A stretch of 64,000 nucleotides of DNA, from assembly GCF_905147045.1 (NCBI RefSeq), contig NC_065907.1:7192001-7256000 (forward strand), read 5' to 3'. Below the pieces are notes generated by a model. That model saw only the letters and a list, made by a program, of their open reading frames with translations. It was not told the DNA's origin and ran no database searches. Every line of letters starts with the position of its first letter. Position 1 is the stretch's first letter. The translations under genes and the position numbers were made by a program. Of the stretch, positions 24,136 to 35,514 are shown in pieces. The stretch is from Nymphalis io (lineage: Eukaryota; Arthropoda; Insecta; Lepidoptera; Nymphalidae).

Positions 24136-25044
24136 AAATAACTACCCAACCGATCGTTTTGAAGAAAAGAACGTCGGGTAGCTTACTCCTAACCCCTTCT
24201 TATACGCGGAAACAATTTGTATATAATCATATAATCTTCCTTTTCGTTTACAATAAACAGTACATAAATAACATGTTTTTTGTATTTTTAATTTAATAAA
24301 TTTGGTTTTTATCTCGGTTGCATATGAGTAATAGAATGTTTTTAGATAAATGAGTTACTGAGCTATAATATATTTTTCATATTATTTAATATTTTTAATC
24401 AATTTAAATATATTTATGAAGCGTACTAAATAATAATTACGAGTTTAATTATGATTGTTAAGATTATAATTAAAATAAATCTCAGTAAAATCAAAACATA
24501 TATGCTTAAACATATAAAAAAATCAAATGATTTTGTTGACTTACTAATTAAAGTTATTAAAGTATTTTTGTTCATTTAATAAAATTTAAATAATTATGAT
24601 AATTGCAATTCATTTAATAAAACAGGAAACTTCTATCTGTAGTATTTAAAAACGCTTACCGCCATCTAGTAAGTAGTAGTTGAACTATTTTCACAGTAAG
24701 TCAAGAAATGAATTTCTGTAGAGGATGGATTTGTTTATTGAATTAATAAAAAAGGTTTTGAAATGAATAAAAATAGAATTATGTTCCTTATATAATTATA
24801 TTTTTATTTTTAATATAATCATATTTTTATACATAATATTTTACACAGTCTCAGTCTAAAAGATTTATTTCATAACATATTAAGTGAAATTAATGTAATG
24901 ATAAATCATTTAGTTATTTATAGATAGTCAAGATGGCTGCTAAGTAATTACTTATAAGAAAATTACTTTCGTCTAGACAAGATGTTCTCAAACTAATGAC
25001 TCCTTAGAATACAAATTCACCGGCATATTTTTATCGAGTAATTA
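24136..25044. other. AT-rich spacer with a weak CTCF-like core
   Basis: No gene. ACCGCCATCTAG at 24658-24669 (minus strand CTAGATGGCGGT) differs by one base from the CTCF-like core found three times elsewhere in the window. Confidence 0.4.
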
Positions 25045-25430
25045 CGTGAAAGCAATGGGCCACCTGATGGTAATAAGTCATCACTATATAGCCATGGTTT
25101 TATACCTTGGCCTACAAGGCGCAGGCTTAGCCCGGCGAGCCGATGAGTCCCACTTAGCCAATAATAATGGCCACTAATGTCAAAGCGCCTAGGGGCTCTC
25201 TAACTCCGGGCCTGCATATATGTACTTTGGCAGTGTGAGAAATAGTGTTCATTCCATATCCACCAATGATACTCCAACTACAGGATCTAAAATGTTAAAT
25301 CCCTTATGCCACTGACTCCACTTTCCCTTAAGACCAGAACACAACAATACAATCGCTGTATGTCAGTAGAAGAATTGATGACTGAATGGTACCTACTTAT
25401 ACGTGCCTACAGAAAACCGTACCATCAAGT
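25045..25430 (-). repeat. Divergent B-family copy with a GC-rich insertion
   Basis: Plus strand begins GGGCCACCTGATGGTAATAA and resumes at GTACTTTGGCAGTGTGAGAA, GAACACAACAATACAATCGC and GTACCTACTTATACGTGCC. About 130 bp (25085-25216) between the first two is foreign and GC-rich, with CTTAGCCCGGCGAGCCGATG. No open frame crosses it, and I do not recognise its source. Confidence 0.55.
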
Positions 25431-25885
25431 ATAAGTACATAATATCTACTATTTTACACTAATATCAAAATAATATTGTCACATATAAAAGTTTGAAGAG
25501 CGCTGTATTATCTCTCGATATGCTTGATTGAGCCTTATTATTTATCAATTACTTTGATTCAGTTCAAATAGTATATATTACGTGATTACTACGTAGAAGT
25601 AACTAATTAGCCATAAAACCATCCTTTATACTACACAATACTATAATAAGACATAGTTTTAAGCAGTTTTATTATAAACAGACTGCATCTTATATAAAAA
25701 TAATTATTAAAAAAAATGCATTTCAATTTACTCGTAAATAATATATTTAATAAATGCCCCGGGAATTAAATGCATATATTATTACTAAAAATTTATCATT
25801 ATGACTTTATTTCTGTCAAAATGCAGCATTTTGTAGTAAAAAGGTACCAGGGGTGAAGTGATATTTTCCTAACCTATAAATTTAA
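25431..25885. other. AT-rich spacer
   Basis: Nothing recognised. Confidence 0.4.
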
Positions 25886-26075
25886 GTAGCAGCCTGTGAA
25901 TGTCCCACTCCTGGACTAAGTCCTGCTCTCCCTTTGAGAAGGTGTAGAGTTTATTCCGCCACGCTGTGGGTCGGTGGATACACGTGTAGAAATTAGACAT
26001 ATGAAAATTCAGTGGTTGTTGACTAAGTACCCACGATCATCGATTAAAATTCACGCGTTATAACTATTGGCCCCA
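25886..26075 (-). repeat. Metulj-like SINE with an internal deletion
   Basis: Plus strand shows GTAGCAGCCTGTGAATGTCC, a shortened GGAG block, ATACACGTGTAGAAATTAGA, then directly CATATGAAAATTCAGTGG. The segment with the CATGCAGGTTTCCTCACGAT and GATGAATTATAA landmarks is gone. The head is present but diverged. Confidence 0.7.
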
Positions 26076-26120
26076 TGTATTATTAAGGTCCCGTTATTAT
26101 AAATGTCGATTACAATTAAT

Positions 26121-26366
26121 AGATATTATACCGCAAAACAACAATACTTGATATTTTTGTGTTCCGGTTTGAAGGATGAGTGAGCCAGTGTAATTACAGG
26201 CACAAGGGACATACAATCTTAGTTCCCAAGGTTGGTGGCGCATTAGCTATGTAAGCGATGGTTGACATTTCTTACAATGCCAATGTCTAAGGGCGTTTGG
26301 TGACTATTTACTATCAGGTGGCCCATATGCTCGTCCGCCTTCCTATTCTATAAAAAAAAAAAAAAA
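26121..26366 (+). repeat. B-family retroposon, 5'-truncated, long poly(A)
   Basis: Starts inside the element at AGATATTATACCGCAAAACA and ends with CCTTCCTATTCTATAAAAAA extending to about 14 A's. Truncation at the 5' end with an intact A-tail is the mark of target-primed reverse transcription. Confidence 0.75.
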
Positions 26367-26680
26367 CTATATTTCGAAATTGAACTCGAATGCTGGTCAA
26401 CAAATTCCACATTTAAAAACATATTAAAAAAAAACTTTAGCCCAAAAATACTGTTACACTACAAGAGGAATTCGATAATGTATTTTTACTTTCACACGAA
26501 TTCCTTACATTTTTATCGGGTAGAGTGTATTTGTTTTTACTAATTTCAAAAACTGGCGAAGACAATGCTTTGTAGACTGAATAAATAATTGGAAGCGGAC
26601 AATGTTGCCAGAATTTAGAAGTATTTTCACCAATGCTTATATTCAAATGGCAGAATAAAACCGCTATTTGAATAAAATAG
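26367..26680. other. Spacer with an unrecognised minus-strand frame
   Basis: A 91-codon minus frame starts at 26712 inside the CpG-rich cluster next to it and runs to 26437. It is Ser-, Asn- and Lys-rich with no domain I know. Its composition is mixed and the start lies on the CRE palindrome, so a transcribed unit is conceivable but unsupported. Confidence 0.2.
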
Positions 26681-26745
26681 CCAGGTGACGTAGCACGCGC
26701 GCTTGACGTCACGTGCAGGTCATGTGCGACGTAAGCGAACGTACG
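26681..26745. promoter_or_regulatory. CpG-rich cluster with CRE and E-box
   Basis: Within 65 bp: GTGACGTAG, CACGCGCGC, a perfect CRE palindrome TGACGTCA (26704-26711) overlapping an E-box CACGTG (26710-26715), then GTGCGACGTAAGCGAACG. This is strikingly CpG-rich against AT-rich flanks. CRE binds CREB/ATF-type bZIP factors and CACGTG binds bHLH factors. It could be a promoter or a repeat-borne island. Confidence 0.35.
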
Positions 26746-26769
26746 AACGCATTATTATTATTATTTAGG

Positions 26770-26851
26770 CATCTTCTAGGCAAGCGCGCTCCATCTTAGA
26801 CTGTATCACACTTTCCATCAGGTGTGATAACAGTCAAGCGCTAGCCTATAA
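26770..26851 (+). repeat. F-type retroposon 3' fragment
   Basis: CTAGGCAAGCGCGCTCCATC, TTAGACTGTATCACAC, TTTCCATCAGGTGTGATAAC and AGTCAAGCGCTAGCCTATAA form the 3' end of a common lepidopteran retroposon. It shares the CCATCAGGTG core with families B and C. Confidence 0.5.
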
Positions 26852-26925
26852 TTATATAATATAATTATATATTATATAATTTAAGATTATATATAATTAT
26901 ATATTATATAATTTAAGATTTTCTT
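26845..26925. repeat. A/T-only tandem duplication
   Basis: About 35 bp containing AATTATATATTATATAATTT then AAGATT occurs twice in a row. It is made almost wholly of A and T and self-complementary in parts, and probably grew from the A-tail of the adjacent F-type fragment. Confidence 0.6.
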
Positions 26926-27111
26926 ACAGATTGTTTATTTACATACCAGCTAACACATCAAAAACTAAAATAATTTGAATACCAATCTTCATGATATGGA
27001 AATTGATCGAATTAGTAATTAATTTTATCAAATGTAATAAATATTGTAAAGTATATGATGAAATTAATTGCCATGTTAGATTAAAATTTAAGAATTTAAA
27101 AAGATTTTTTT

Positions 27112-27204
27112 TGCCAAGGTTGGTGCCGCATTGGCGATGTAGGAATGGGCGGTAGTGACCACTAAACATCACGTGGTCCATTTTCCCGTCCGACTACCTA
27201 CAAC
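27112..27204 (+). repeat. B-family retroposon, strongly 5'-truncated
   Basis: Only the 3' third remains: GCCAAGGTTGGTGCCGCATT, GGCGATGTAGG, CACGTGGTCCATTTTCCCG and CCGACTACCTACAACATAAC. Confidence 0.6.
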
Positions 27205-27789
27205 ATAACAAAAAGAAAAGACAATCTTACAAAAATAGACTGTCGTTTGTATGTAACCTAGTAAGTACGTAAGATATTTTTCATAAGTTAACATCAAACA
27301 AACTTATTAAGTAAAATTAATTGATGCAATCAATTATAAAAAATAAAAAAATATATAGTGTATTAAGATTGGACACAATGAAATGCAAATACTAACCTCA
27401 AACGAAATAATAATGCATAAATAAACATTATAATTACTCTGCCCCAATAGCATGCCCTTGCATCGTTAACCCTTTGCCCAACTGTCATGCCGAAATAACG
27501 AAAAAAAAAATCAAAAATATCCAGAATTCATCTGACCATTTCCAACGGTCATTATTTTTTGTCAAAAGTTTTCGTCGTTACATCGTGAAGACGTATTAAG
27601 CTGTCATTCCAGCTACGATGACATGCTATATGACGCCGTCCAGCGCTAAAATTTTATTAGATTTATTGTTCGCGTTAATACTCTAATGTGTAATTACATA
27701 AATAAGCAAAATAATAGTCCACGCGTGAATTTTTGGTTTAGGTGGAAGAAACGAAAGAAAACAATTTAAATTTCGAATAATATTTTAAA
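27205..27789. other. AT-rich spacer
   Basis: No gene or repeat family recognised. A somewhat less AT-biased patch at 27450-27640 has no open frame. Confidence 0.4.
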
Positions 27790-28117
27790 GTAACAGCCTG
27801 TGAATGTCCCACTGCTGGACCTTACCTCCTCTCCCTTTTTGAGGAGAAGATATGGAGGTTTTTGAGGAGAAATTATGGCTTATTCCACCACGCTGCTTCA
27901 ATGCTGGTTGGTGGAATACACATGTGGCAGAATTTCAGTGAAATTAGACACATGCAGGTTTCCTCGCGATGTTTTCCTTCACCGTATAGCACGAGATGAA
28001 TTATAATGACAAATTAAGCACATGAAAATTCAGTCGTGCTTGCCCGGGCTTGAACACGTTCATCGGTTGTATCGGTCGGTCGGATTCACGCTTTCTTACC
28101 ACTGGGCCATCTCAGCT
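27790..28117 (-). repeat. Metulj-like SINE, full length with internal duplications
   Basis: Complete from head (AGCTGAGATGGCCCAGTGGT) to tail on the minus strand. The GAGGAGAA hairpin segment is repeated in slightly altered form (TTTGAGGAGAAGATATGG then TTTTGAGGAGAAATTATGG), and a GGTCGGTCGG expansion interrupts the head between box A and box B. The promoter is therefore probably damaged. Confidence 0.8.
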
Positions 28118-28739
28118 TTTTTATTAAAAAATAAATAAATAATATTTTAACGTAATACTAAAATGTAATACGTAAATTATATAATAGCAAGGCTTTTGAT
28201 ATATTATGAAAAGCATATAAGTTTCACAGAACGGTATGTATATAATTACGTCACTCGTTTTTTTATATAAATAAAACTTATTTCTACAAATTCAATGTTT
28301 GAAATTGTATGTCAGTATTTCTTTAAATTTTTGACAAAACCTGCAACAACTTTTGAGATATACCAACGCACTGGACGGTTATCCTATAAAGGGTTGACGG
28401 TAGCTTCAAAATTATCGCCACCCTTATAATTTAAAACGTAAATTAAGCTAAATACGGGTAACGAAAGGTGTTCAAAGGATGACTAATAAATTTAATGACA
28501 TCGATTTCTCCATGGTTTTTATTGTAAACTAAATTAAGACATTTGTCTTCATTTTTAACTGACTACAGTTGAACTTAAAATATATTTATTAAAAAAAAAA
28601 TGATATTTTTTTCAGTAATACAAACGAGTTATAAAACAGCCATCTACAAGTTATTTAAATAATTCATTTATTAATAAATTTTACCCTTAAAACTAATAAA
28701 TATATACATTTTTATCTTATTATGTTGTTCAAAGGCCCC
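28118..28739. other. AT-rich spacer with a G-type trace
   Basis: GAGATATACCAACGCACTGG near 28355 resembles the start of G-type repeats, but the rest is not alignable by eye. No gene. Confidence 0.3.
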
Positions 28740-28940
28740 CTCTATTCGCTTTAAGCTTATGTATAAGCTACTACGATGCGGGTTGGCTAAATGTCCTTTT
28801 ACTCATGGAAGTTTGCCCGTGATATTTTTCCTCAATGAATAAAAATACATATTTGAACACAAATTGAGCATATGAAAATTTAGTAGCTCGTATTCAAACC
28901 GCGATACTCTGTTCCATATGTCCACTGAGCAATCTCGGCT
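28740..28940 (-). repeat. Metulj-like SINE, very old
   Basis: Landmarks survive in the right order: ATGCGGGTTGG, GTGATATTTTTCCTCAATGA, AATTGAGCATATGAAAATTT and CACTGAGCAATCTCGGCT. The tail is lost. Confidence 0.55.
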
Positions 28941-29091
28941 CACGTGCATGATTTTCATTAATATATATATTTTTTACTATTATATAATATATAACTATTA
29001 ACTACACTATAAAATTGCAGTTCTCAGTGTATTTATATTTAATATGTTATTGTTATATATATATTTGAAATTAGAGTAAATGAATAAACTA

Positions 29092-29282
29092 ATGGTAAGT
29101 CACCGCCACTAGTAAACACTTGCATTGCCAGATTTATAAATCAATTCTAGAGTCGCTAGTGTCCCCAAAACCACGTCCATGACGCCCGTTTTGTCTTGGC
29201 TCAATCATTCTTCAAACTGAAACACAACAAAAAGCCACTGTTTGGCAATAGAATGTAAATTCAGAATGAGTGGTACCAGCTT
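29092..29282 (-). repeat. B-family retroposon, very old
   Basis: Plus strand shows TAATGGTAAGTCACCGCCAC, ACTTGCATTGCCAGA, TTCTTCAAACTGAAACACAA, GTTTGGCAATAGAATG and GAGTGGTACCAGC in family order, heavily substituted. Confidence 0.5.
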
Positions 29283-29539
29283 TCCTGTTAACGGGTGAAA
29301 ATATACGTTTCGTATGTGACCCGCGGTGTGCAAATTTTCATTATGCTAGCCCCGGTAATTTCATTAGTCAGCTTGTTAGCTTATATATAATTTTAAACCA
29401 GTAATATTTTAAAGGGCTGAAGGTCAATGTTTAGGAGATTGTGATCATTAGTGAGACGACTAAGGTTATGGAAACACATAGAATAGTTATCTATGACTTT
29501 GCATTATTATTACCTAAGTCTCCGATACAAAGCAACAGT

Positions 29540-29660
29540 CGTGCGTAAGGACACGTTTATGCAACGGCTGATCATTAACATACGGCGTGACGGACGCTCT
29601 AATATAATAATAACGCAAGCGCGTGCGCATGCGCCGATCGCCAGGACAGGGAAGGATTTT
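29540..29660. promoter_or_regulatory. CpG-rich island with a near-perfect NRF1-type site
   Basis: TGCGCATGCGCC at 29624-29635 matches 11 of 12 NRF1 positions and is set in a CpG-rich run (GGCGTGACGGACGC, AACGCAAGCGCG, GCCGATCGCC). A 79-codon frame crosses it but shows no domain. The composition suggests a promoter or conserved regulatory element. Confidence 0.3.
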
Positions 29661-29825
29661 AATGTTAGACGTATTGAATATAGTATTCATTATAATTCGA
29701 AATCCTTAGCTATATCAAGACGGGAATTATGATTTATTTTTTTACTTTATAAGAAATAATTTTGATTTTAGTAAAATAACATTTGTAATTTTTATTTTTC
29801 ATTTTCATATTACAGTGCACACACA

Positions 29826-30128
29826 TTGTAAGCCGAGATGGCCCAGTGGTTAGAACGCGTGAAATTTAACCGATGATCGTGGGTTCAAGCCCGGGCAAGC
29901 ATCACTGAATTTTCATGCGCTTAATTTGTGATTAAAATTCATCTCGTGTTATACGGTGAATAAAAACATCGTGAGGAAATCTGCATGTGTCTAATTTCAT
30001 TGAAGTTATGCCACATGTGTATTCTACCAATCCGCATTGGAGCAGCGTGGTGGAATAAGCTCCAAACCTTCTCCTCAAAAGGGAGAGGAGGCCCTAGCCC
30101 AGCAGTGGGACATTAACAGGCTGTTACT
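29826..30128 (+). repeat. Metulj-like SINE, full length, with target-site duplication
   Basis: Head AGCCGAGATGGCCCAGTGGT, box B GGGTTCAAGCCCGG, tail CATTAACAGGCTGTTACT. GTGCACACACA is repeated at 29815-29825 and 30129-30139, an 11-bp duplication. The 131-codon frame that begins in its 3' end is part repeat, part flank. Confidence 0.9.
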
Positions 30129-30269
30129 GTGCACACACAACACAGAAAAAAATATATTATTAATAGTAGAGTGGGTAGTTATTTGTATATTGAGACATAC
30201 TTCTATACTTCCTATATGTAAGTTAAGCTCCTATCTTTATAAGCTATACACCGTACACTCACTCATATT

Positions 30270-30432
30270 AGATGCAACGCGGAGTCCACCCCTGTCTATA
30301 ATCTATGCGCAACGGGTGGACGGGTGCGGGCGTTTTTTCCACAAATTCGACAATAACAATACCCCAGTGTCGGCGAGGTGTCAAAGCCTATTCAACCCTT
30401 TACCTGCACATGCCGCGTTGCGTTTCCGATAG
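30270..30432. other. GC-rich island, unrecognised
   Basis: Clearly richer in G+C than its flanks, with CAACGGGTGGACGGGTGCGG and GTGTCGGCGAGGTGTC. It is open on the plus strand as the end of a frame that began in the SINE, ending at TTTCCGATAG. The minus strand has a donor-like GTGCAGGTAAAG. CAACGCGG near 30273 and CCGCGTTG near 30415 are inverted copies. It could be an exon, a promoter island or an old repeat. I cannot choose. Confidence 0.2.
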
Positions 30433-31571
30433 GAAACTTAATAGGACAGTGTGTTACTGGCTTAATAGTTAGTGGAATTATTTATGTAAGGGTTCCGTGA
30501 GCAAAATAGACATTTTAAATTGGGCAATGTCCACCTTTTCGTCTGTAAAATGCTTTTGAAAAATTATTCAGCTATGTAGGATAGGTGCAAAGATGATAGA
30601 TTTTTATTGATGAGATTAATTGGTAAGTTTATCAAACAAAGGTGCAAGGTTATACAGCCTATAAAATATTTGACAACATCTCATGCGTGCTCACTGAGGC
30701 GAGCTGCTTAAATTATTTTTAATAATATGTTATATTAAACATTGTTTTAACGTATAATATAATTACATATTTGAAAGTAAAATTTAACGTTCCAATTTTA
30801 AATCATATATGTTCTCAGATATAATCATAAAATGTCATCAAATATTCTTACTTTACAAAAATATACGAATAAGATGAATCGTTAGAAATAGAGGCTAAAA
30901 TACTAAATAACATATGTTTTTAAATTGGGTGTGTTAACATAAAGTATTCATAACTACAAAGCCTTTGAAAGCTGACACAGTTGAAACCTTTAGGTTACCA
31001 TCAATCACAAATGCACTAATTTTATAACAACTGTTTCCGCCCAAACGTCAAATTGACATCGAAAGGTGAATTTCCGTGTGCATTGGCATCTATTGCATTA
31101 CGTGTACGCAGTAACAATTAATACAATATAACCTTTTGTAATGCCATTGCACATTTTGCGTGTACCGTATTATACTTTTCGAGTGCAAATTGATGAGTAT
31201 TTATGTTATCATCACACTTATATGTAGTAGATTAAGGTTCAATTTTGTGTGATAGGTTTATAAGGTGTCTTTATTATTAGGCTATTTCTAATATATGGAT
31301 AAATAATTTATTTGAAATAATCATTTGTAAAAAAAAAACACATTTGTTACTGCTTACCACGATTCGGAAACTACAGATGTTCGTTGAACTCTTAGTAAGA
31401 AGCCAAGGGTTGGAATACACTTTAAAGATTTTATGAAAATATATAATAATATCTGTCTGTTTTATCAGCTAAAGCGATTTTTTAAGTAAGTATGTCCTGG
31501 TCTCATTTTATGTATTAAAAAAATGAACCATGAGGTATTTAAATAAAATATACTTTGTTTGAAATATTTTA
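30433..31571. other. AT-rich spacer
   Basis: No gene or repeat recognised. The patch at 31030-31170 has CpGs and a TTGACATCG run but no open frame. Confidence 0.4.
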
Positions 31572-31833
31572 CGAGGTCCTTGAGCTAGCCCGTCTGGGTA
31601 GGTACCACCCACTCCTCCATATTCTACCGCTAAACAGCAATACTTAATATTGGTGCATTTCGATTTGAAGGGTGAGTGAGCCAGTGAACATAAAATCTTA
31701 GTTCTCAAGCTTGGCAGCGCCTTGGTGATGTAAGGAATGGTTGATATTTCTGACATCGCCAACGTCTATGGGCGTTGGTGTCCAGTTACCATCAAGTGGC
31801 CCATTTGCTCCGCCTACCTATTACATAAAAAAA
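31572..31833 (+). repeat. B-family retroposon
   Basis: GAGCTAGCCCGTCTGGGTAG, ATTCTACCGCTAAACAGCAA, GGTGATGTAAGGAATGGTTG, CAGTTACCATCAAGTGGCCC and CTACCTATTACATAAAAAAA. The GTAATTACAGGCACAAGGG segment is deleted. The minus frame here is repeat-derived. Confidence 0.7.
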
Positions 31834-32690
31834 TATAAATCTAAACGCACTTTTAATTTGTAATTTGATACATTCTGTCCATCTGGTTTGAGACCTTCCC
31901 TTAATGCGCCATTTTTTTTATTGTTGTTTCACTTTAAAAAATGGATTCGATTTCCGACATTAAAAAGTAATTTCTCTAGTTACTAACGCAACTAGTCTTA
32001 TACGTAGTATGTTCACCCGTCTGCCTTCCTATTCATAAACCCCAAGCACAGCTGGAGTTAGCATCGATTCGCTTTATACAGACAAACTCAGCAACTTTAT
32101 ATACTATTTTAATCCCTTTGGCAGTATGATTAGCATTTACACATGCATACTTTTATATAATATAATTTTAATCATGTCAATACATTTTTTTATTGTACAT
32201 AAATTCAATCATAGTAAACAGTGATAATAAAATGATATAGTAAAATATAAAAACATGTATAATTTATTATACAAGCATTATTGATAAAAAATACTTTTCC
32301 ATTAATTTGTATTTCTTTGTAAATTATTTTAATAATGGTTTAATTATGTTATAACTGACACGCAATGTTTTCCACGATATCTTTATCTTAAATCTCACGT
32401 CCTCTGAAGTTATCGTTTACACTTGACCTTTATACAGTTTTCTATATAAATAATCAGTGTATTAATTTCAGAAATAAAAATTGATTAACAACATTAGTTA
32501 CTTTCGATAAAATTCCCAAAAGCTAGAACCACACCAAGTTTAACGCCCTTTACTCATTACCGCAGGACGCAGGTACACATAAATCTACAAAATAAAATGG
32601 TAACTCGAGTCGTTACAATTTTAATTAGCTTTCAATACTGATAAATAGGCATGGATTGCAAGAAATGTGACAGGTTTTCATAAGACAAAA
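31834..32690. other. AT-rich spacer with small repeat scraps
   Basis: CACCCGTCTGCCTTCCTATT at 32010-32030 is a scrap of a B-family 3' end, and CAAGCACAGCTGGAGTTAGC that follows resembles G-type repeats. The rest is plain AT-rich DNA. Confidence 0.35.
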
Positions 32691-32752
32691 GCAGGTTTCC
32701 TCACAATGTTTTGTCAAGCACAAAATGAATTAGAAACACAAAATAAGCAAAG
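32691..32752 (-). repeat. Metulj-like SINE middle fragment
   Basis: GCAGGTTTCCTCACAATGTT and AAGCACAAAATGAATTAGAA match the middle of the minus-strand element; both ends are gone. Confidence 0.45.
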
Positions 32753-33205
32753 TGGCTGATGAGGCCATTAGTCACGGATGACGATGAATCAGTCGTCCCT
32801 TCGATACATTGCAACTGTTATGATTACTAGTTGATGGCAATATAGTTGATGGGCCAAAAAGGGTCACATATATAAAGCTTAGTATGGACCAAACACAAGA
32901 ACAGTTATTTGGGGATGCAATTGAGTCTACGGCATGCGAAACAATGCTACCAACTAAACGATTCAACATATCTAAAATATTGCATTAATATTCTAGAAGA
33001 CGCACATACACGTACATATACATACATACAAACACGGAAAGATTAAGAATAAGTAAATAAAAATAATAACTGTAAGTTATACAGTCATAAGACTGAGAAA
33101 TACAGTGGTAAAGGTACGGAAACATAAACACCCAGACCGTGACACACTCGAAAGTCTTAAACGAAGTTTTATCGTGAACAGACATCGAACTCGGTATCTG
33201 TTACA

Positions 33206-33385
33206 TTGTAAATACAGGCACAAGAGACATAACATCTTAGTTTCTAAGGTTGGTGCCGCATTGGCGATGTAAGGGATAGTTAATATTTCTTACAATGGGC
33301 GGTGGTCACCACTTACTATCAGGTAACCTAATAAAATAAGGAAAGAAACCAGCTACCAAGTAGTCCATCTGCTCATCTGCTTCTT
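33206..33385 (+). repeat. B-family retroposon, 5'-truncated and rearranged
   Basis: ACAGGCACAAGAGACATAAC, GGTTGGTGCCGCATTGGCGA, TCACCACTTACTATCAGGTA, then an extra stretch before CATCTGCTCATCTGCTTCTT. The A-tail has decayed. Confidence 0.55.
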
Positions 33386-35214
33386 AGCAATAAAAACCTC
33401 GTTACCACCGTTGCCACATTAAAAACCCAATAATCCATTTAAATTCAATCTTTATCTTTTTAATATTATTACCATTTTAAAAGCAAATTCAGTAACGGCT
33501 TTCAACACGGTTAAAAATACAACAGATAAAGTCCATAACACACGTCAGCCACGCGTACATTAAGTCGGGTACACACTTATGAGAGTCGTTGTCAAGACAC
33601 TAATTATAAGGACGACGAATTAATGATGTCAGAGGTGGACACACGATTTTTTATGTGTCGATTATTAGCATATAAATGATGTGAGAAATAGACTTTTAAT
33701 CTGTTGTTTGTACGTAGCTATGCTTAAAGTGGGTTCGTATGTTTTTAGAAAGCTTGAAGATAATACTATAGCACAGATAATATCGATTACAATTCGATTC
33801 GGTGCGACGAAAGGTGTTCGACGCAATTATATCATATGTTTTATTGTTTCGATTTAATGAATACCATTAAAACTTTAAGTCTGTACACACATGTTTAAGT
33901 TTAATATATAACCTTTTTACTACAACAATCTTATTAATATTTTAAAATTATTTATTATATTCAATACTATTATTTTGTAATAATATGTTTATACTTAAAA
34001 TTGTCTAAAAAAGAGGTCGCATATTTTAATAACTTCAAATACAAATGCTGGGTCTTGTAAGTATTTAAAGCGTTTATAAAATAAATGATATAGAAAGTTG
34101 AAAAGGTTATGAGAATTTATTATATTTTATTAAGGCATATCATTACTCTCTATAAACAATAATTTTGAAAGTAAAACAATATTGTCATATCGTTGGCATC
34201 CCGCAGAGTAGGCATTTACATACGTAATGAAAGCTCTAGCAGGACATTGGTTTAAACTTTTAACTATCGAAATACCTGCAAATAGGCTTACATGGCGTTT
34301 AAGACTTTTGATTACTTATACGTTTTAATTACTTTTCGTAACCTTTGTTGCAATGTAAGCATAAGAAAATATCTTACGTAATCATTTTAAAATTATATTT
34401 CATTAAATAAAACAAGATCATTACGTCAAATACATCTGAGATATTTCTGTGGTTAGTACCATAGTAGCCGAGCCTACAATATTGGAGGACATGTTGCCTC
34501 TATGTAATGGACTGTCGATTCGAATTTGTTCATTATAAATTGTTAATTTTCATTCTTATAACTATTTTATTATTGTAACGTCATAAACATGGCAGGAACG
34601 AGTAAAAAATAACCTATTATAATTTGTTATTAATAAAAAAATACATTATAATATTAATAATAGAACTGCATACCTCACTATAACTAATACTTGCATACTA
34701 ATGTATAATTTAAAATTCACTGTGAATAAGTCTAAGCAAATTGCTTTTTTTTTAAAAATAATTTTTATATAATCTACTTGCCAGTACAAAACATTCGAAC
34801 GTTACTGTTAGTAGGTATGCTTATAAATTTAATCATTAGCAAAACGCTTAAAACATAGTGATAAAAATATTTACATTCATTTAATATTATTAAAAATATA
34901 TATTTCTACATCATTTAATAGTTCTTATTTTCTTTATTCTTATAAAGGCTTTAAGTCTTACTAACTAAGCTGATATACCTAGTGACATTAATATATATTA
35001 TAATTATAACAACTATCTATTTTGTATATAACTTTAATTTAAATGTATGTACAGTATATAAATATATAACGGTATTTCTTACGTTCCAAAATCAAAAGCA
35101 CGATGACAAGGACTTGTCTAGACGCATGTAAAACAAGCACAAACCAATTAGACTTCGCCGACAGAAACGAATTTCTTTTAGTAGGAACACGGATTTAATT
35201 TACATTTGATATCG
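33386..35214. other. Long AT-rich spacer
   Basis: No gene recognised. A tRNA-like trace (GTAGCCGAGCCTACAATATT then GTCGATTCGAATTTG, 34463-34530) may be an old SINE head. Confidence 0.4.
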
Positions 35215-35345
35215 ATTATCAGGCGGCGGGCGATCAGAGCGTCACGAGGAGACACTACGTATTGTATTGTATTCTACAAATAAAAGGCACGCGACACACG
35301 TACTTGCGACACGAGCGAACGTCGTGCGGTACCGTCGTGGTTATT
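35215..35345. promoter_or_regulatory. CpG-rich block, possible promoter
   Basis: GGCGGCGGGCGATCAGAGCG, GGCACGCGACACACG, GACACGAGCGAACGTCGTGC and GGTACCGTCGTGG lie within 130 bp in AT-rich flanks. There is no open frame and no repeat family that I know. It could be an unmethylated promoter-like island or a repeat end. Confidence 0.25.
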
Positions 35346-35514
35346 ACTAGTAAATTGTTCATACATTAATAAATTAACGCATTATTTAAGAGCATTTCAT
35401 AGTCAACAAGAGTGCAGTATACATACAAAATATATATTATAATTTTTCATCGACATTATTATAATTCAAAAAAAAGTCCTCTTTTTATAAAGTAGAGCAT
35501 CAAGATTAATTGTT

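Noticed and set aside
26437..26712. 91-codon minus-strand frame starting in the CRE/E-box patch
   Set aside because: No domain and low-complexity Ser/Asn/Lys composition. Kept only as a note beside the regulatory cluster.
30037..30432. Longest open frame of the window (131 codons, plus strand)
   Set aside because: Its first quarter is the 3' end of a Metulj-like SINE; the rest crosses AT-rich flank and a GC-rich island. There is no domain and the start lies in the repeat.
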